Below are positions 60,446 through 64,000 of a stretch of DNA of 64,000 bases, piece by piece. How positions within the stretch are numbered: position 1 is the stretch's first letter; each line of letters starts with the position of its first letter. The notes under the pieces were generated by a model. The model saw only the letters and a list, made by a program, of their open reading frames with translations. It had not been told where the DNA came from and ran no database searches. A program made the position numbers and the translations under genes. Source of the DNA: Hyphomicrobium sp. (GTDB taxonomy: Bacteria; Pseudomonadota; Alphaproteobacteria; Rhizobiales; Hyphomicrobiaceae); contig NZ_JAIETU010000002.1 of assembly GCF_019744875.1 (NCBI RefSeq), forward strand, positions 496,001-560,000, read 5' to 3'.

Positions 60446-63322
60446 CTACTCCGCGGCCTCGGCGGGCACGATGCGACGCGTGAGATCCGAGAACTCCTCG
60501 TACTCCTGCTGGTAAGTCGACGGGCCGTTCGAAGGCGAAACCTCGACCGCCGTCACCTTGTACTCGGGGCAGTTCGTCGCCCAGTCCGAGAAGTCGGTGG
60601 TGATGACGTTGGCCTGTGTGAGCGGATGGTGGAACGTGGTGTAGACCACGCCCGCCGCCACGCGGTCGGTGATCAGCGCGCGCAATGCGGTCTCGCCGGC
60701 GCGGCTGCGCACCATCACCCAGTTGCCGTCCTTGATGCCGCGATGCTCGGCGTCGAACGGGTTGATCTCGAGGATGTCCTCGGGATGCCAGGCGACGTTC
60801 TCGGTGCGGCGCGTCTGAGCGCCGACGTTGTACTGCGAGAGAATGCGGCCCGTGGTGAGGATCAGGGGGAAGCGAGGGCCGGTGCGTTCATCGGTCGGGA
60901 TGTACTCCGTCATCATGAACTTGCCCTTGCCGCGGTCGAACGTGCCGACGTGCATGATGGGCGTGCCTTCGGGGTGCTGCTCGTTGCACGGCCACTGGAC
61001 CGAACCCATCTTCCGGATCTTTTCGTAGGACACGCCCGTGAACGACGGCGTGAGGCGCGCGATCTCGTCCATGATCTGGGCCGGATCGGTGTAGTTCCAG
61101 TTCATGCCGAGCTTCTGGGCGATCATCTGCGTGATCTCCCAGTCACCGAAGCCGTTCTTCGGCTGCATGACCTTGGTGACCATCTGGATGCGGCGCTCTG
61201 CGTTCGTGAACGTGCCGTCCTTCTCGAGGAAGGTGCAGCCCGGCAGGAAGACGTGAGCGTAGCGTGCCGTCTCGTTCAGGAAGAGATCCTGCACGACCAC
61301 GCATTCCATGTGCTCGAGGCCGGCGGCGACGTGATGCGTGTTCGGGTCGGACTGGAGAATGTCCTCGCCCTGGATGTAGAGCGCCTTGAACGTGCCTTCG
61401 ACGGCCGCGTCCAGCATGTTCGGAATGCGCAGGCCGGGCTCCGGATCGAGCGTGCAGTTCCACTCCTTCTCGAACATCGCGCGCGTCGCGGCGTCCGAGA
61501 TGTGACGGTAGCCCGTCAGCTCGTGCGGGAACGAGGCCATGTCGCAGGAGCCCTGCACGTTGTTCTGGCCGCGCAGCGGGTTCACGCCGACGCCCGGACG
61601 GCTCATGTTGCCGGTCGCCATCGCGAGGTTGGCGATCGCCATGACGGTCGTCGAGCCTTGCGAGTGCTCCGTGACGCCGAGGCCGTAGTAGATCGCGGCA
61701 TTGCCGCCCGTCGCATAGAGGCGGGCTGCGCCGCGGACGAGCTCAGCCTTGACGCCCGTGTACTGCTCCATCGCTTCCGGAGAGTTGCGCTCCTCGGACA
61801 CGAATGCGCGCCACTCGTTGAAGTCTTCGAGCTCGCAGCGTTCGCGGACGAACTGCTCGTTGATCAGGCCCTCGGTCGCAATGACGTGACCCATCGCCGT
61901 GACGATGGCGACGTTGGTGCCGGGCTGCAGCGGCAGATGGAAATCGGCTGCGATATGCGGCGACTTCACGAGGTCGGTGCGGCGCGGATCGATGACGATC
62001 AGCTTTGCGCCTTCGCGAATGCGCTTCTTCATGCGGCTCGCGAACACGGGATGGGCATCCGGCGGGTTGGCGCCGATGACGAGGATGACGTCCGAGTGCT
62101 CGACCGAGTCGAAGTCCTGCGTGCCCGAGCTTTCGCCGAACGCCGTCTTGAGGCCGTAGCCGGTCGGCGAATGGCAGACGCGGGCGCAGGTGTCGACGTT
62201 GTTCACGCCGAAGCCCGCACGAATGATCTTCTGGACGAGGTAGGCTTCCTCGTTGGTGCAGCGCGACGAGGTGATGCCGCCGACGGCCGTGCGGCCGTAC
62301 TGGTCCTGGATGCGCTTGAACTCGGAGGCGACGCGGCCGATGGCCTCTTCCCACGTGGTCTCGCGCCACGGATCGGTGATCCTGTCGCGCACCATCGGCA
62401 GCATGATGCGGTCGGGGTGGGTGGCGTAGCCGTAAGCGAAGCGGCCCTTGACGCAGGAGTGGCCGCGGTTGGCCTTGCCGTCCTTCCAGGGAACCATGCG
62501 CACGACTTCTTCACCGCGCATCTCCGCCTTGAAGGCGCAGCCGACGCCGCAGTAGGCGCACGTGGTGATGGCCGAATGCTCGGGCTGGCCGATCTCGATG
62601 AGGGCCTTCTCGCTCAGCGTTGCAGTCGGGCAAGCCTGGACGCAGGCGCCGCATGACACGCATTCGCTCTCGAGGAAGTCTTCGCTCATGCCGGCGGAAA
62701 CGCGGCTGTCGAAACCGCGGCCGGAAATGGTAAGCGCGAAGGTGCCCTGCACTTCTTCGCAGGCGCGGACGCAGCGGTTGCAGACGATGCACTTCGAAGG
62801 GTCATAGGTGAAGTACGGGTTGGACTCGTCCTTCGCCATCCAGAGATCGTTGGCGGCGCCATCCATCTTGGCGAAGACGTGGTTGTCGCCCTCGTAGCCG
62901 TAGCGCACTTCGCGCAGGCCGACGGCGCCGGCCATGTCTTCCAGCTCGCAGTCGCCGTTGGCCGGGCAGGTCAGGCAGTCGAGCGGATGGTCCGAAATGT
63001 AAAGCTCCATCACGCCCTTGCGGATGGCGGCCAGACGCGGGGTCTGGGTCTTGACGGAAATGCCGGGGGCGACGGGCGTGGTGCAGGACGCCGGGGTGCC
63101 GTTACGGCCTTCGATCTCGATAAGGCAGAGGCGACAGGAGCCGAAGCTGTCCAGCATGTCGGTGGCGCAGAGTTTGGGGATCGTGGTGCCCATCTCCATC
63201 GCCGCGCGCATGATGGACGTGCCCTCCGGCACCGTCACTTCGACGCCGTCGATCTTGAGGGTAACGAGCTTCTCGGATTTGGAAGCCGGGGTCCCGTAGT
63301 CGGTTTCTTTGATAAGGGCCAT
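60446..63322 (-). CDS. fdsA: Molybdenum NAD-dependent formate dehydrogenase alpha subunit
   Basis: 958 aa. It oxidises formate to CO2 in the cytoplasm. N-terminal 2Fe-2S domain (CATDMLDSFGSCRLCLIEIE, SDHPLDCLTCPANGDCELED), two 4Fe-4S clusters (CIVCNRCVRACEEVQGTFAL, CVSCGACVQACPTATLSEKA), then the molybdopterin domain opening with CAYCGVGCAFKAEMRG. The Mo-ligand Cys lies in DTCARVCHSPTGYG, so a cysteine rather than selenocysteine enzyme. Also GVTEHSQGSTTVMAIANLAM and the C-terminal GDWVMVRSRAGETALRA-like region (NWVMVRSRAGETALRALITD). The order fdsB-fdsA-fdhD-fdsD fits FDS-type complexes. Confidence 0.96.
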   Translation of the reverse strand: MALIKETDYGTPASKSEKLVTLKIDGVEVTVPEGTSIMRAAMEMGTTIPKLCATDMLDSFGSCRLCLIEIEGRNGTPASCTTPVAPGISVKTQTPRLAAIRKGVMELYISDHPLDCLTCPANGDCELEDMAGAVGLREVRYGYEGDNHVFAKMDGAANDLWMAKDESNPYFTYDPSKCIVCNRCVRACEEVQGTFALTISGRGFDSRVSAGMSEDFLESECVSCGACVQACPTATLSEKALIEIGQPEHSAITTCAYCGVGCAFKAEMRGEEVVRMVPWKDGKANRGHSCVKGRFAYGYATHPDRIMLPMVRDRITDPWRETTWEEAIGRVASEFKRIQDQYGRTAVGGITSSRCTNEEAYLVQKIIRAGFGVNNVDTCARVCHSPTGYGLKTAFGESSGTQDFDSVEHSDVILVIGANPPDAHPVFASRMKKRIREGAKLIVIDPRRTDLVKSPHIAADFHLPLQPGTNVAIVTAMGHVIATEGLINEQFVRERCELEDFNEWRAFVSEERNSPEAMEQYTGVKAELVRGAARLYATGGNAAIYYGLGVTEHSQGSTTVMAIANLAMATGNMSRPGVGVNPLRGQNNVQGSCDMASFPHELTGYRHISDAATRAMFEKEWNCTLDPEPGLRIPNMLDAAVEGTFKALYIQGEDILQSDPNTHHVAAGLEHMECVVVQDLFLNETARYAHVFLPGCTFLEKDGTFTNAERRIQMVTKVMQPKNGFGDWEITQMIAQKLGMNWNYTDPAQIMDEIARLTPSFTGVSYEKIRKMGSVQWPCNEQHPEGTPIMHVGTFDRGKGKFMMTEYIPTDERTGPRFPLILTTGRILSQYNVGAQTRRTENVAWHPEDILEINPFDAEHRGIKDGNWVMVRSRAGETALRALITDRVAAGVVYTTFHHPLTQANVITTDFSDWATNCPEYKVTAVEVSPSNGPSTYQQEYEEFSDLTRRIVPAEAAE

Positions 63323-63326
63323 GGTC

Positions 63327-64000
63327 CTACTCCGCTGCCTCGGCCAGCTTCTTCGCCGGCCGGCCGAAATCTTCAGGGAAATGTGTCAACGCGCTCGTAA
63401 CAGGATATGGGGTGAACCCGCCCAAAGCGCAAAGTGATCCGAACTTCATCGTGTTGCAGAGGTCTTCAATCACGGCGAGGTTCTTTTCGACGTTCTGGCC
63501 GGCCATGACCTTGTCCATCGTCTCACGGCCACGTGTCGAACCGATGCGGCAGGGCGTGCACTTGCCGCAGCTCTCGACCGAGCAGAAATCGAAGGCAAAC
63601 CGGGCCATCTTGGCCATCTGGGCCGTATCGTCGAACACGACGACACCGGCGTGGCCGATGAGACCGTCGCGGGCGGCGAAGGCCTCGTAATCGAACGGCG
63701 TGTCGAACAGCTTGCGCGGGAAATAGGCGCCAAGCGGGCCACCGACCTGAACGGCTTTCACGGGACGGCCCGAGAGCGTGCCGCCGCCGATGGCGTCAAC
63801 CAGCTCTCCGAGCGTGATGCCGAACGCCGTTTCGAACAGGCCGCCGAACTTCAGGTTGCCGGCGAGCTGAATGGGCATCGTGCCGCGCGAGCGGCCCATG
63901 CCGTAGTCAGCGTAGGCCTTCGCGCCCTCGGCCATGATGTAGGGCACGGCGCACAGCGACAGCACGTTGTTGATGACGGTCGGCTGGCCGAACAGGCCCT
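63327..64000 (-). CDS. fdsB: Formate dehydrogenase beta subunit, NuoF-like (C-terminal part)
   Basis: The gene continues past the right edge; about 224 codons are visible and the track ORF start at 63965 is internal (upstream codons read GLFGQPTVINNVLSLCAVPY). It shows the NuoF-like SLBB/4Fe-4S C-terminal part: GRPVKAVQVGGPLGAYFPRK, SVESCGKCTPCRIGSTRGRE (4Fe-4S ligands) and NLAVIEDLCNTMKFGSLCAL. It carries NAD and FMN and passes electrons from FdsA to NAD. It ends 4 nt before fdsA. Confidence 0.93.
   Translation of the reverse strand, partial: GLFGQPTVINNVLSLCAVPYIMAEGAKAYADYGMGRSRGTMPIQLAGNLKFGGLFETAFGITLGELVDAIGGGTLSGRPVKAVQVGGPLGAYFPRKLFDTPFDYEAFAARDGLIGHAGVVVFDDTAQMAKMARFAFDFCSVESCGKCTPCRIGSTRGRETMDKVMAGQNVEKNLAVIEDLCNTMKFGSLCALGGFTPYPVTSALTHFPEDFGRPAKKLAEAAE

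Noticed and set aside
60353-62656. 767-aa plus-strand ORF opposite fdsA
   Set aside because: Mirror of the fdsA coding strand; Arg/Val/Asp-rich composition typical of antisense frames, no motif.

Overview
The window is high-GC DNA from an alphaproteobacterium, most likely of the order Hyphomicrobiales (Rhizobiales). The signs are a feuPQ two-component pair next to cytochrome c maturation genes, a MucR-type zinc-finger regulator, a complete RcGTA-like gene transfer agent (GTA) cluster, several small families typical of the order (DUF1491, DUF5330, DUF6456, DUF1254/DUF1214), and a molybdenum NAD-dependent formate dehydrogenase operon. The formate dehydrogenase and the aldehyde dehydrogenase/DUF779 genes would suit a Hyphomicrobium-like methylotroph, but the genus is an inference. 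I saw no tRNA, rRNA, CRISPR array, insertion sequence or integrase.

Layout. 1-4.2 kb: ccmE (cut by the window edge), ccmI, a glycine-zipper lipoprotein and feuQ/feuP, all on the minus strand. 4.3-5.3 kb: a prolyl aminopeptidase. 5.3-23.6 kb: the GTA cluster on the minus strand, transcribed from 23.6 kb leftward in RcGTA order: g1, terminase, portal, [inserted toxin/immunity region], protease, capsid, connector, head closure, tail terminator, major tail protein, assembly chaperones, short tape measure, distal tail, hub, peptidase, megatron, lysin. 24-33 kb: a penicillin-binding protein, cell-envelope and small conserved genes, sufE, a DnaA-C-like regulator pair and mucR. 33.4-55.2 kb: mixed housekeeping and envelope genes (oligopeptidase B, sirtuin, catalase-like protein, cutA, NAD kinase, nitroreductase, VWA protein, cystathionine beta-lyase, POT transporter). 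55.4-58.6 kb: aldehyde dehydrogenase, two DUF779 genes and an isochorismatase-family hydrolase. 58.6-64 kb: a cupredoxin and the formate dehydrogenase operon fdsB(partial)-fdsA-fdhD-fdsD.

The most notable observation is in the GTA cluster. The portal protein is 641 residues long instead of about 400. After a normal portal core it carries a KYRPDQ...GGQW linker and a C-terminal domain resembling CdiA-CT PD-(D/E)XK toxin nucleases. An acidic 78-residue gene follows 3 nt later and looks like the cognate immunity gene. Downstream lie two paralogous small genes of another putative immunity family, interleaved with short in-frame shreds of the portal gene. This is the pattern of displaced toxin/immunity modules seen in cdi and rhs loci. 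A rho-independent terminator then separates this block from the protease/capsid genes. At the other end of the cluster the lysin is a single ORF joining a truncated CHAP-like domain, a GH108 muramidase and a holin-like membrane segment that keeps its own Shine-Dalgarno and ATG. Two palindrome-rich intergenic elements flank the major capsid and major tail genes.
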